Below are positions 12,387 to 26,200 of a stretch of DNA of 64,000 nucleotides, in pieces (the first letter of the stretch is position 1; the number at the start of each line of letters is the position of its first letter). The stretch is from Lepidurus packardi (taxonomy: Eukaryota; Arthropoda; Branchiopoda; Notostraca; Triopsidae): positions 8,195,851 through 8,259,850 of the forward strand of contig JAKZAN010000006.1 in assembly GCA_023053545.1 (NCBI GenBank), read 5' to 3'. The position numbers and the translations under genes were made by a program. The notes beneath the pieces were generated by a model. That model was not told the origin of the DNA, did not search any database, and was given only the letters and a program-made list of their open reading frames with translations.

Positions 12387-15300
12387 ATGTCTGTCAAAAG
12401 CTTATCGTCTGCCTATACTGTGGGATCTTTGGATGGGAGTACATTTTCTAGCTCATCCGTCGATAGGTTTCATGAAATTGATGTTTCGGATGTCATTCAA
12501 AAAGGCCAACTTCGGAAATTAAAGGTAAACTTAAAAAACGTTAACTTCCTCATTAATAATGATGTTCTACTTTTTTATTATAACAGCGTATGAAGAAAAA
12601 ATTTTTTGTACTCCGAGGAGATTCTTCAGTTCAAAGCCCTGCTCGTCTGGAGTACTATGATAACGAGAAGAAATGGAAGCATGGCCTCCCACCTAAACGG
12701 TAATTCCCTCTTTGCCCTGGCCCAGAGTCATATTTTAAACGGACGTCTTTTATGTAGGTCGATCATCCTAAGGACCTGCTTTAGCATAAATCGGAAATCG
12801 GACAGCAAGCACAAACTGGCGATTGCTTTATACACCTGGGATGGTTGCTTTGATGTGGCTTGTGAGACGGAGGAAGAATTGGAGTCTTGGTTAGGACCGA
12901 TGTTGTTATTACAGCGTGGGAAGACAGAAGCAGGAGAAACGCCTAGACCCACTTTTGGTAAAGCTTTTCTTTTGAGCTGAGTTAACAAGAAGTAACTTAA
13001 CGTTTGCTCTTGCACTGGGTTGCGCAGAACACTTGTGGCAAGTAAATGTAAAAAAGAAGGGATTGGGTGGCCAGCAGAACATACTTGGACCGTATCGACT
13101 CTGTTTGACTTCTGCGTCACTTACACTAGTAAAAATGCCACATTCTGATCCACCAGAAACGAAGGAATTCCCGGTATGTACCCTTCTTAAAATTATTTTC
13201 TGTAATAACCTTCGAAAACTGTCAATTTTTGGCCGTCTAGCTCATGAGTATACGACGATGTGGCCATTCAGATGGGTTCTTTTATATGGAACTCGGCCGG
13301 TCGTCTTGCACTGGGGCTGGGGAGCTATGGATGCAAACTGAAGACAATATAATTGCTCAAAACATGCACGAAGCCATTCTCAAGTACGTGATACATTCAC
13401 ATAGACTGAGCTTTTTGAGATCTGGGGTCTGAAAAACATATTTGTTTAAAGTGCGATGAGAGCTTGTGTCAAAGAGGATTTACCGCCCAGACCCAGAACG
13501 AGATCCTCTTCTGCCACCGAGTCCACTAAACCTATTAGCGTTGGCGGCAGGCGACAAACTACTCCAGGTTGGAATCATCCAAATTACATTTTCTTAATTG
13601 TAGCTTACAATTAATTTATATTAGGGATGACACCTCTTGTACGCGACAGAGCAGACTCGTTGTCCTCTAGGCCACGTACCGTGAGTGAAGGCCCCAACGT
13701 TACCATTAACTACTCTGGTTCGCACCCAAACCATCCCGAGATTGTGCTCCATATGGGTCATCGCGACAAAAACAGCCATTTACTTACCCCCGATCATCAC
13801 AGACCAACGTCTGTGTACGCTAGAGCTATATCCTCCTCCCCGCCTCCCCCTTCCATCTTGGCAAGGTAAACCGTTCGTTTTCTTTTCGATAAAATCTGGC
13901 TTTTCGTGGATTTTCCTCGACGATACAGTCCTGTTTTCACGTGATTTCATTTTTTTTTTTTACTTTTGCGTTATGCAGCCCTGGATCTATTGCCTGTTCC
14001 ACGGATTCGGCTGGTTCATCCCTGTCTATTGACGAGCACGACTTGGCGTCAGTGCTCAATATTCATCACCATTTGCACGGAGGTCGCTTGAGTTATTCCC
14101 ATACTCCCGAGAATAGCTTACCTTCCGAACCCGCCATCTTGGAGGAAACGGACGATTATATGAACATGGCGGGTGGGAACGACAACAACGACACCCAAGC
14201 GGAAAAGGCGCATGACAATTATTTGTCCATGACCCCGAAATTGGCCTTAGCAAGCTCCCCAGCTGCCCTTGCCGGCACGGGAAATTCCACGCTCCTCAAC
14301 CGCAGTTTGTCGGTAGGGGGCGGAGGAGGCAACAAACAGGCTAGTACCAAACCCAGGCTCACTTTAGCACATGCTGAGAACCATAACCATGGCGGTGGGA
14401 CAAATTTGGCCAAAACTGCTGCACAATCTTCGGCGCAAAGCGCATACATGGATATGAGTAGTCCTCACGCCTCGTCATGGTCTCCCGTCAATATAACGGA
14501 CGGTTACGTGCCCATGGCTCCTGGTAACTTTCTTTCACCCTTGAATGCGGTTTGTAAAGTGATTTCTTTCGCATAGGAGAGAAATCCGGTCATCATACGA
14601 GATCAAGTAGCATCGGAGAAGATGTGCCTGACGGATACGTTCCTATGGCTCCTCAATACGCTGAAGAGCAATCTTCGTACATGGATATGAAGCCCAGGAG
14701 GAGCCTTCCAAGAGGTAATTGTAGGGATACTTACGAATCGAGATATCCACTCAAGTTTTGGAAGGAACTGAACACTTATTATGTTTCTATTTTTGAGTCA
14801 CTTTCTTTTCAAATCTTTTATTGGAAAGTTAAGACCACCTAATTTTCGGCCAAAAAATAGATGATTTAATTTCCATTTGCAGATGTGCACATACGAGGAA
14901 GGTTATCGCCGGCTTCAAGCAGTTCCTTAGCAAGTTCCATAACGTCGGGAACACCTTCTCTATCGATGGGCACGCCTCCTCCCCCTTTACGGCTGGCTGA
15001 TTTCCGTTTGGATAAAGTAGCTTCTCTGCTGACGCCTTCCGAGGACGACGATTTGCCTCCGCTAGGTGGAAGGCCGTTTAGGGCGTATTCTGTGGGCTCG
15101 CGGCCCGAACATCGCCAGAAAATGCGATTAGAAACCATTCCTTCCCCTGGAGAGGACAGTAGACGTGCTCGGGCCTTCTCATTGGGCTCCAAACGGGCGA
15201 CAGGCGTTGTACCCCCACCAGAAATCAAATTAGGCTTATTACCCAACAACTCTACCCAACCCCGCAAGAAATCCTTGAGTGCACCCCTTCTCAACTCGTC

Positions 15301-18241
15301 CCCTTTCCCAACGTCTTGGCATTCAGCTGGTATCCTGAAGAACCTTCTGTTTGGCAGCGTGGCTTCTTCGCGATCGAGACCGGGTGGTTCAGATCTTATG
15401 GTCCTCGAGTATAACGGCAGCCACGGTGAGAACGAAAAACCCAAAAGTCCGCACCGCTATGTCAGCTCCGACAGTCTAGGTAGCAGCATTGCAGACCGAG
15501 ACGCTGTGGAACAGGAGCACGACGACAAAACTGGGACCAGCTACGGATCCAGCGATAGTTTAGGTAAAGTTTCATCCGCTAGTCTAACGCCCTCTTCTCG
15601 GCCCCGGTCTAATTCCAAAACATCGTTTCTGCACCGGGCCGCGGGGAAACTGGAGACGATGCGACGCACGGACAAGAAGCACAAGCACGAGGTTGACCGA
15701 CTAGAGAGCGTCCCTCAAGGACGGGATACAGACTACGTTGAATACAACTGCCGGTCGCCCACTGGGGATGACTACGTACCCATGAATGCTCAAAACACGC
15801 CCCGATCCCTCTCTCGCAATTCATCTTGTGTGTCCAAGCGTTCGTCCCGGACTACGAGTAAAGAAGATTTGAATCGAACCTCGGAGTCCAACAGCCAACC
15901 CGATGATGAGTACGTAGAACTAGCGCGGCCACCTCCCTTACGAAAAACTTACTTGAAAGAGAAAAAGGAACGGAGCAAAACTACTCCAGTTCAATTGTTT
16001 AACGCAGAGAATGAATACTTGTCCATGGAACCGACTGCAGGACATTCGACACAATTAGACTCCGCCTACTTGGATATGAACTTCACAGGGACGAAAAAGG
16101 ATCCCCAGTCTGAATCCAATTCCTATTTACCCATGTCCTACAAAGAGAGTCAAGCGAACCACGAAAAGGAAGTATCCGTTCGTCCGAACAGTCTACAAAA
16201 ACTAGGCTTCAGACAATCCCGCGAAATACGTAATGAGGATTACATGGAAATGTCGTTTGGCCCCAATTCCGATATGGAAAAACTGAAACAAAAGATGCGC
16301 TTGTCCACCTCGACTTCGTCGGATGCGGATTCTGCGCACAAACCCGCACCCGGGTCTCACAGCAAAGGTTTTTCCTCGTCCACGTCGTTCCTGTCCAGTT
16401 TGTTAGGCAGGAAGCACTCTTCTGGCACGCCTCCCAAAATCGCCACGCCTGTGGATGATAAGACCGGTAATACGCTACCTCGCAGCACTCGCAGCATGCC
16501 TCCAAGCCCCTTTTCATCCCTAAAACGCTCCAAGTCCACCAAACCGCGCCTCCCGTCATCCGAAGACTCGTTCACACACTCGGAAACCTCGCCTCCCTTC
16601 CCTGTCTCGAATACCGGGAGCTTGAAGCGGAATTCAGACTCGAAAAGCCTTCACTTTTTCAGCAAACCGAGTTCACAGTTGATACGTGCGGGGTCATCAC
16701 CCCGTAACCCTGCGCACTGTCCCTTAACTCCGCCCGGTCCCGACTGCCCCGTTTTCCCTCCCCAGATGTCTCCACCCGCTTCCGGTCACCTACGACCCAA
16801 CTCCAGTCAACCCATCAGCATTGTAGCCACGGGCACCGCCCTCGCCCTCCGCCGAGGAGTCACCAACGAGTCGAGTGATTCGGGACTGACCCAGTTGGAG
16901 CTGTTTGTGCCGCGAATGAGCACGTCACCCAGGCAACACCCAGCTCCACCCCTTTCCCCACTCCCCGAAGTACAGTTCCCGATTTCGCCCTGCGGATTCG
17001 AGCCCAATCCTTCTTCATCGTCTACTTCAGTTACGACCACTAGTACCAATTCCTCTGTCACGCCTTCACAGCCTCCAAGCAAACTAGTCACGTCACCTTC
17101 AGCTACCGAATCTGCATATCTGAGTATGGATTTTTCCGCTTCTCGCTTCCAGCCCAACATTTTACCCGTTCCGTTGCCACTTTCGCCCAACCGCAACCTG
17201 CTGTCACCTATCCGAGACGACTTGATGCTCCCAAGTCCAACCGATTCCGAGAAGAGTGCCTCAGGATCCACCCCTAGCGTCACTTCATCCGTTTCCGAAT
17301 CCACGACGCCCACTGCCGTGTCCCAGAGCTATACATCGACTCCAACTGGTGGGGACAAAGAAAATAGAGATATTAGAGAAAATGGCAGTTTTAGTAGCAA
17401 ATTAAGGGCGGCTAGCCTAGAAAAAATTGTAGTTGGGGCCCTTGATAAAGTTCGCACGGGCATCGGTAGTCACAAACGCCATAATAGCGGGGATAAGCCC
17501 AGAAAAACGAATAACCCTATTTATCGGTCCAATAGCTACCAGCCGGTAGGAAGTCGCGGGATAGCTGGAAATACATTTACCACTGTTCCAAGTAAATCTG
17601 CGTCGGTCTTCCCCACCCTGGGCGACATTCCGGCCGGGAAGCTGTTGACGTACGTTGGAAGCGAAACAATGACGTCATCACAGATATCGCCGAACCACGC
17701 GAAGGCAACGGGCAAGCAGCTTATCGCGAATCGCCTTTCATCGTCCTCGTTGGCGAGTTTAGGCGAAGAGATGGCGATTACGGCAGAATTGCAGGCGGTG
17801 ACGTGGACACCTTATGCCAAAGCTAATGTAAATTCTACCTTAATAAGTTTTTTGACTACACAGCAGCAGCATCCTTGCTCCTCTCCGTCTCTGTCTTCTT
17901 ATAACCCGAATGCTCAAGCCAGTCACAGTGCAAACTTAAGCCCCGCTCCTCAAACCAACTCGTCCTCCCCGTCACCTTCCTCGTCTACATCGAGACCCCC
18001 GTCCGTTTTGAGCGAACGCGAGTTACACTACGCTACTTTGGATTTGGCGCCAGCTACATCCAAAGAAGATGAAGTTCCTCGCAGCCCGCGTTCGTTGAGC
18101 ACGAACCGACCAGGGTCTTCGTTTGCGTTCGCGGAACCTGGCGTCGGAAGCGGACTCAGTTACGCCAAGATCGATTTTACCAAGAGTGAAGGCCTCCGGA
18201 ATACGACTAGTGGCGTGGCTCGCGAGACGAGAAATTCTTAA
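12387..18241 (+). CDS. chico: Insulin receptor substrate (IRS/Chico)
   Basis: Cytosolic docking protein that binds the activated insulin receptor and, once tyrosine-phosphorylated, recruits PI3-kinase and other SH2 proteins. Exons 12387-12524, 12587-12699, 12758-12957, 13028-13173, 13241-13383, 13452-13567, 13625-13865, 13979-14523, 14577-14714, 14883-18241 sum to 5139 nt, 1712 codons plus stop. Residues about 34-145 form a PH domain ([19 protein letters not shown]) and about 152-256 a PTB domain ([14 protein letters not shown] ... MHEAILNAMR). The Ser/Pro-rich tail carries 12 YxxM motifs (YMNM, YLSM, YMDM x2, YVPM x3, YLSM x2 more, YLDM, YLPM, YMEM), the p85 SH2 ligand. Near the end YATLDL and YAKIDF resemble the paired C-terminal SHP2-docking tyrosines of vertebrate IRS1. 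The last exon, 3.36 kb, encodes most of the tail. The protein is longer than Drosophila Chico (about 970 residues). Confidence 0.95.
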
Positions 18242-19088
18242 CGTAAAACAAAAAATATATAGATTAACAAAAAAATCCTTTTTTTCTTTCCTCTTTCTAG
18301 TTTCTTGTAAGAATTCCGGAAAGAGGAGGAAATGAGTTTTTTTGTGCTAGTCGCGTAATTACTATTAAATGTTTTTCTTTAATTTTTTTGTATCTGCTTG
18401 CACTGAGAAAAAGCTTACTATCGTGGCTCCGTTTGTAATTTGGTAAATAGGAACGGTTACCAGTGATTTGTGGGGCGAAGGTATTTAGCCATGGTGACGT
18501 CATTAGATGGAACGTGTACGAAGTGAAAATTGTCGCTTTTGGTACAGTTTGATCCGGTTCAGCTTATGACTTTAGAAATTGCCATTGCCCAGCCTCGTGT
18601 TAATTTTTTGCTCAGTGATTCAACAATTTTTGTCGGTGAAGCTGTCGTAATCTTCCTTATTAATATTATTTGAGAAACAATTTGTCCATCGAAACGTCCT
18701 TTTCTTGGCCCTTTTTCAGGTTTTTTGGTGACCCCGATTGTACTCCCAACGTATCTACAAAGCTATAGTTTAAAACTGGGAAATCGAAGCACTTTTCTTT
18801 TCCTCCCTGACGAAACAAACCTTGATGTTTTAGGCTGCTTTGGTTATTGAAAGCAGAGAAATTGCCGGAGTTTTTTTTATTTTTCTTTCAAATCATTGAA
18901 AGAGCTGGAATGTGTTTCAGAAAACAGCAAAAAAAAACCCGGTGAAATGGTGAGAGGTATATCTGATTTTTCTGTTAAAGGAAGTACACCTGGGAGAAAG
19001 GTTTATTTGATACGTAGCCATGATTTTCACTGAATCGTGGTTGCTAGTCTTGTGAATTGTTAATTATTTGATGGCCTAGAGCGCACGT

Positions 19089-19141
<53 letters not shown>

Positions 19142-20260
19142 ATTCCGTATGTAAAAATTTTATGCGAGATTGGCAATGAATGAGTACGAGTGATGCACAA
19201 GATTGGTAACGCGTGAAGTGTTTTTGAAGTATACGTATTTAGCATTTGTGGAAGGAGTTACAGAGTTACATAAATACATACACTAAGCTGGAAAGACTTT
19301 CCTGTGTTTGGGCGCCGAATAATTTTTTTGCAAATTAACTAGAAAATTTGAGATTTATTCATGCGATACATAATTGAGCCTATTTTTAGAAAATTATTAT
19401 AAATAAGAAAATTTGTAAGCGTAATAAGATGTTCAATGGAAATGCGACCAAGTTCCAATATATCATTAGTATTGTCTACGCCCGTGTTCGCTAGTTAAAA
19501 ATTGAAAAAAACTGATTTCTTGTACAGCAGAGCCACCAATTGGGATGACGCCGTATTAAAGTGTCATGGCCGTTGAGCTTTGCGGCTTTGGAATTGCCGA
19601 CCGATTTTCTGTGTTATTGTGTTTAATCGGCAAACAGATTGAAATCAATTTGTTCGAGTGATGCGGCTATAGGTATCTATTTCCTCTAACTTCAACAAAT
19701 TGCCTTCATCTGGGTAGTTTATCAAGATGTGAGCCGTATCCTGGAATGGCTATAACAGTTGTTTTGAGTTATTGTTTTTGCTTTGTTGGTGATGGTTTTT
19801 AGACCGAGATTATCGTTACTAGGGCTGATTAGGTAAATCAATTAATTGCTTTGTTTCTCGTATCTAAAGTAATCCGTGTTTGAAAAACTGGTGTATTCAG
19901 AATAGAATCAAAATTTGCACTCTAGCAAGTAACCAGGAATGATTGATGTTATCGTTTTGCTTAGCAGTGTGGTAACCATGTTTGATTCGTTCCTACTACC
20001 AGATTTTGCAACTATAAAAATGTAAAGAAATAGCTTTAGAAAACGTCTGTCAGCATTAACGACACATGTAAAGTACTATCTAATCTTTATTTTTTGCTTT
20101 CGTTTCAGGGAACAAGTTGGACTCAGTGTGGTGTTGGATAGTATTCAGACATTTTCTGCCAGTCTGAATTGGAACTTAGTTTTCTATCTAAGCAAGTGGT
20201 GTAAAGCAAAGTCTCAGAAATAATAGCTTTTCCTGTGTTGTCCTTCATTACACCTGCAAA
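18242..20260. other. Intergenic, IRS to Patronin
   Basis: No coding exon is visible. ATTAAA at about 18364 is a candidate IRS polyadenylation signal. A 3' splice-like site (CGTTTCAG at 20101-20108) suggests that 20109-20260 is the end of an upstream untranslated exon of Patronin joined directly to its start codon. Confidence 0.5.
19090..19138 (+). repeat. Poly-T run of 49 residues
   Basis: A pure homopolymer of 49 T flanked by unique sequence. It could be a retroposed poly(A) tail on the minus strand, but no retrogene body is recognisable beside it. Its length is probably inexact. Confidence 0.8.
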
Positions 20261-23200
20261 ATGGATCGCCGCTATTCAACCAGAGCTTCATATAGCAGTA
20301 GTAGTAGCAGTGGGGGAGCCTACGTAGAATTGCAGGACTTTAACTCTTACAATAAGTTCCAGGTAAGGCAATATTTTTGCTTTTCGTTTCCTAAAATGGA
20401 CATTGGGCAGGCGTTTTTAATTTGGGTGCAAGTCCACGAAAGAACTACTCAAACAAGGGCGGTGTACCTGCTCACGTCGAATATGCTCAGTACCGGTTTC
20501 TCGCCTAAAAATAATGCTCACAATTATGTGCACGTGAATCTCAGTTTGACATGTAGTGCTGTTTTCTTGGCGCTTCTAACCGTTTCTGTTCAGTGGGATG
20601 CCAAAGAAACCCAAAACAAGCTTGGATTGATATACAAAACTTCCTCAAACGTGAAGGAAAAAAGAAACTCGCCTCATCTCACAAGGTCATACGAGAATGC
20701 TCGTGGCTGCGGGGAAGGTCCCGTGGAAGCACTCGTGCAACAATCTTAGGGTCCCAAATGTTAAAAGGTTTATTCTCCCTTTGACCCATAAGAACACTCT
20801 TCTTTTTATTAAACGCCGAGCTGAGTCATTCTTAACACGTTACCTTATTATCTCCTCATGAAGAAGGCCTCTTATGTTTAATCACACGTCGTACCATCCC
20901 TGGTTGTTGAGCCTTAAGGTATTTGGGGGGGAATTGCTGAATCACAAGCCGCCCGTTACCAAGTAATTCCAAATCACAATCTTGCCAACTCGGCAGCCCG
21001 AATTATCATTTTTGCACGTTGTTTCCCTCTGCTAAGCCTATTATTACATGCAGGACTAGCGTGTGGTCCGTTGTAGCGTGACGGGGTGTGTTTAACGCGT
21101 TGAAGAACTGATATGAAGGCGTGATTGACAATACTTAAGGCGGTTTTTAGGGCTTGAAAACGCGGTGGTCTTTTTTTGTGTCTTCGCAGTTCGCTATTTT
21201 CCTTGAGCTCATCGCTCCAGATGAAAATTAGGGCAGCTAAACTCATTGAAACCAGGAATCATGACCGGAGAAAGTATGGGCTTCAGTTTGAAATGTTATT
21301 TACTCTTAGAAATACCCATGGGGTAACTTCCTCTTCCACCAGAGCTGAAAAGTTGTTTTTCACTGCTTAGCCTTAACTATTTCGTTCCATTTCCTTGCAC
21401 TCGTTCACCTCACCTGCCAGCCCAAGCGTCCAAAGCCAAAATATACCAAATAACTTGAGGGGGAAGTTTTCAATTTTTAGTTCCTTTCAATCCGTCCTCA
21501 AGTTCAGAATTAACAGCTTCGGGTGTTGTATTAGTAATTAAGTTTTCCATTCAGTAGAAACTTTTGATGTGCCTGGGTGAGAGCTCGTAAAGATCGTGAA
21601 AACGTGAATTACTTCACTGAGTCATGCAATAGCGCAGTCTTTGAGTAATTAATCCAAAGTAAATAAAAAAGAAAAGCGATGGAGTGGGTCACGTGGGCAG
21701 TGCGTCAGTGTTGCCCGTGTCCTCGCCGTAGTTTGCTGAATGATTTAATTCCAGCACCCAGCTCCATTAGAACATCCAACGCGACTAGTGCTGATGTATG
21801 GGAGGTAGGAAGAAAACAAAAATCAGGGTCGTTACCGGTACTATATTGTTACCGCATTCACTTCACTTGAGTTGTCATCTATTGTAGTTTCTAGGTGGTT
21901 ATGTGAAAAGCCAGATTTAGCATTGTAATGAATTTGATCAATGCAAGCTGGCATATTTCAGTAGAACCTCGCTATAACGTACACCGGTTATAACGAACAA
22001 TCGGCTATTGTGTACAAGGTCTACTGGTCCCGGCGAAGTGCCTATGTAAATGTACAGGGAAAAAATCGGCTATAACGTATTCCGTATTCGCCTGTAACGT
22101 ATTTTCGCTTGTAGTGGACAAAAACTGAGGTCCCTTGGGCCATTTACATATACTTTTCTGTTTGGCCATAGTGAACACCAAAGGTACCGTGCGGTAACGC
22201 ATGAAAAACACCAGACCAAAAGGAGCACGGCTCCTCAACAAAAGTTTCCGTGGTGGTGTCGCACTCAAACCCATCTCACTGATTATAACAATCGGCTATA
22301 ACGTACAAATTGTCCGTCCCTTGGGTGTACGTTGTAGCGAGATTTTACTGTATTCGAGTTTTGGGTGGGTTATTTTATTTTGACTTTCCTTTAAAGGTTA
22401 TTTGTCAAGGTAATTATGGAGTCTTTCAGAAGTCAGAGAAGTGAACAATACGCCAGAGAAGCTCATCAAGTGAAATACTGGTATTTCTGTCGTTCGTTTT
22501 TCGTGCAATTTATAAAAGTCCAAGTAACGGGATGTTGCGTCTTGTGGCTCCCGCCGAATCATTGCATGGTTATGAAATATGCTTAGTGAGCCGCTTAGTA
22601 TCCTTCAGATGTTTACGTCATAAACAGTAAACTTATTGTAAAAGTTTTTAGTCCGTTAAAAGTCCGTAAATGGAGTTAGAAGCGCATTACATGATGTAAT
22701 TTACATGCGCAGGATACAATTCAAGCGGAGCAGAAAATGCGAACAAGTGCTGTGAAAATTGACTTGGTAAAATAAAGTGCAATATTAAATAATAAAAAAA
22801 AAATCCCATGAGAATATTAAAGAAAAAATACTACTGTTCATGTTTCTTTCCATTTTGTTTTCGTTCGTTGGGTTAAAGAAATGAAGGCAAGATGCGAGTT
22901 CTGGGAATACGCAATTTTTATCAGGAATATAACTAATACTGTCAACTAAACTTAGAACGTCATTTAAATTTAAAAAACGGAAAAAAAGTTTAATATTTAA
23001 GCGAAGTTTATGCGTGAAAGTGTACTTTGTGCGTATTTTTTCGATTTGCATTGAAGTTGTAAAAAAATCTGTATTTTAAGTGTTTGAAATTCAAGTATCA
23101 AAAGACCAGGGAACATGAAATCTTGGAAACTCGGAGCATCTACAAGGACTTGTTTTTCTTGACACGGCACTTGTTTGTGCAGGCAAACCGGACTTTTTCA

Positions 23201-26200
23201 ACAGTCCAAGGGTCGAACCTATTTAGTTTTAAACGCTGAGTTTATTTCGCCCCTTTTTAACAGTATAAATAATTAAGGGGAAAATAACCATTTCTACTAG
23301 TTTTTCCTCGTTCTAAAGGTAAGACGCAAATAATCTAGGTAAGGATAAGAATTATGATATGTAAAAAAAGGAAATTTTCAAGAAAAACCCGTTAAAACAA
23401 GCATAATTTCGTATGACCAATTACCAGCACTCTCATTATAAATTCGGGAGAACCTGCTCCGGTTTCAGCGTGTAAGATGCCAATGTTGATGTTGAGAAGT
23501 GTGGAGCACAAAGGCAGAATAAGGAAATGCCCCGGAGGAAAAAGAGGCAATCTATGACGGAGTTGTGTAAGGAAGAATATTTACGTCGTTGCCTGGTAAT
23601 AACGGTACCCTTCCTTATGCCCACCAGGTAGAGAACTTAGTAAACCGGAAAGATGTTTCGTGGTTGGTCGTATCAATATGTAGGAAGAAGCTCGGAAATC
23701 TAACTGTAACACAGCTGTCATTTGGTTATAGGTAAATTTAGGGCGCTAGTCCGACCATTTTCTTTTTACTTTTTATTTTTCTTTACTTTTCCCTGCAATG
23801 GCTATAAAATTGAGAAATCTTTTAAGCTTTCTAGTTAGCAGCAACAACAGACCGTAATACAGCTGTCGCCTACGGTTCCTCAACTACTTTTTCTCGTAAA
23901 GAACGAAAAAGAATGAGTGGAAGAGTATATCTCTCTCCAGATATTTCCTTTTGGAATGGACACGATAATGCTAGTGTAATGTCAGTTTTATGACCGACCC
24001 TTTATCCCAAGTTGACCAACTGTTTTCTGTATTTTGCTTAACGGTATACGGAATCCTTACCATGCTTGGTGAAACAGGAATAATTCCGCGAGGCTTCTAG
24101 ACAGCTCTTTTGAAATTTGCGGTGCAATTTAGGCGTCGAACTCGGTTCAGTATTGCAGAATTAAATGTTGACATTACCATAAACCAGTGGAATAGATTTA
24201 TATTTGGTTTGGATACCCACGTAAAATGTGAAAGTATTTTTTTCAGTGTAAAAGGTTATATTTTCATGTGTTATAAGGAGGCGGCGCTAAGCTCGTATTA
24301 ATATAAATGTATAGGTGTTTTCGCCGGTAAGAAACCCCATGGTAATTAATTGTTTGAATGATATAGTTGTGTACCAAATTAGTAACATGAGTGTGTCGAT
24401 GACATACGATCTCCAAGGTTTTTTTTATAGAAGGTAATGTGCTGGTTGAGTACGGGGTAGTTTGGTCTGTTATGAAGAGTGGCTATGGAAGAGCAGGTCC
24501 GGAGGCGTAGGACTCCGCTGGAGGGTAGTGATGAGGCAAGTTAATTGGAAGACAGGTGAGGGAACCCGCAGCAACCAGGAAGAACTGGCGAGAGCTGTAT
24601 TCTTGTCGCAGTTTACCACCAACCATGACTGAGAAAACCAAGCAACTCGCATAAACAGTTACTCGCAGGTAGTGCTCTCGTGAAGCTTACGGCTGCTCTT
24701 TCGCCTACTGATTCAGTCAGTAAATGAAAAGCTAATCGGCACGTTAGAAAAGATATTTGTGTTAAGAAGTCCCAAGCTTAGATTTGCTCAAACGCTCAAA
24801 AGTATTAAAGTTAACGTGAAGTTTTCTCTCAAAACTTGTATAAATCGAGTTGTAACTGCATTCTTCTTGGCTTGGAGTGCGAAATGGTGGGGAAAGTAGT
24901 GTGAAATTTGCCTATTACACAAAGACACGAACTTGGCAAAGGAGTTGAATCGTGCTGGCAATTGTTTAAGAAAATTCTTATGCAATATTGGAGAACACTA
25001 ACGGTTCCGTTGTGCTGCTATTGACCACATTAAACCTTGGGTTGTAGTCTTGGTGACGCTGTGGTTGAAAAGCTTTATCTTGTGCGAGGAAAGGTGAGAA
25101 AAGTCCGAAAAAGAACAACGTTCGCTGCATTTGACTGCGCATGGATTCACAATAGGAAGTGGAACGATCTTCTGACTGAGTTTTCTTGAATGGGATTAGA
25201 CGTCATTCAAGTAAGGATTGACTCGTCGCTGGTAGATCCAGTAAAGCGAACCAGACGCAATTGAAGAGCGTTGACATCGTTCCTTTAATAAAAATGGGGA
25301 AAAGTCAGAGGAGTCAACAAGGTAGCTGGAATCCTTTTAGCAATCCCAACAATGAAGAATTGAAGGGTTCCGTTGGCATTCGATCCGAAGTAAGCGCTGT
25401 TACGGACAATTTGGAAGCGGAAACGGAACATTCCCTACAGAGGCGGACTAGAAAGTCCAGTACTAACAAGAAAGGTTTGAAGAGTTGGAAGAATAAGAGT
25501 AACAAGGAAGCACAACGTTCTGTGCGCCATAAAAAGAAAGCGGAAGCTTTGAAGCAATTGTTGGACGATTTCCCAGAGACTGAAGATTTGCGAGATTCTG
25601 ACCTCGAAGATGACTCCTTAAGGAAAGAGGCACATGATGTGGAGGTTTTGGCATATATAAAGAAAACAAGCGAGGCGATCGACCGTAATGATAACAAAGA
25701 TCTCGAGGATTCTCTATCTGAAGCTGAGTCACTCTACCAGTCTCGCAAATTATTGATGCGCCAGATGATCACGCAGCAAGTCAACGATCGGAGGCACCAG
25801 AAGAAGCAGAATGATAAAGCAGTGGGCAATGCCGTTGATTACGGTGGTGGGGAACAAGCTACTCGTCCTAATAGTGTGGCAGATTCATGGAGCGACCTGG
25901 AAGAGCATTTCGCCAGCGTCTACGAACCCTTGCCTCTTCAAGTTCATATGGAAACCTGGCGGACGATGAGTCGGGAGGATATAATTCAGCACATCTCTAG
26001 CCAGCGGCTCCAGGATGAACTCAAGTACATGAGCCGGTCCGAAATCTTGCAGCGAATTGATGAGATTAAGAAAGGTGACAGGTACGGTCCATCAGGGGCG
26101 GCAGGGAAGAACGGAGGGAAACCGCCTAAACTCCCTCCCAAAATGGGCTGCAAGAAAAACAAACCGTTGAACCAGGATTCGTCCACTTCCTACCAGTACC

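Noticed and set aside
20363..20749. Continuation of Patronin exon 1 as a 162-codon frame
   Set aside because: A strong donor (CAG/GTAAGG) follows codon 34 and the exon 1-exon 2 join matches the CAMSAP N-terminus; the remainder is intronic.
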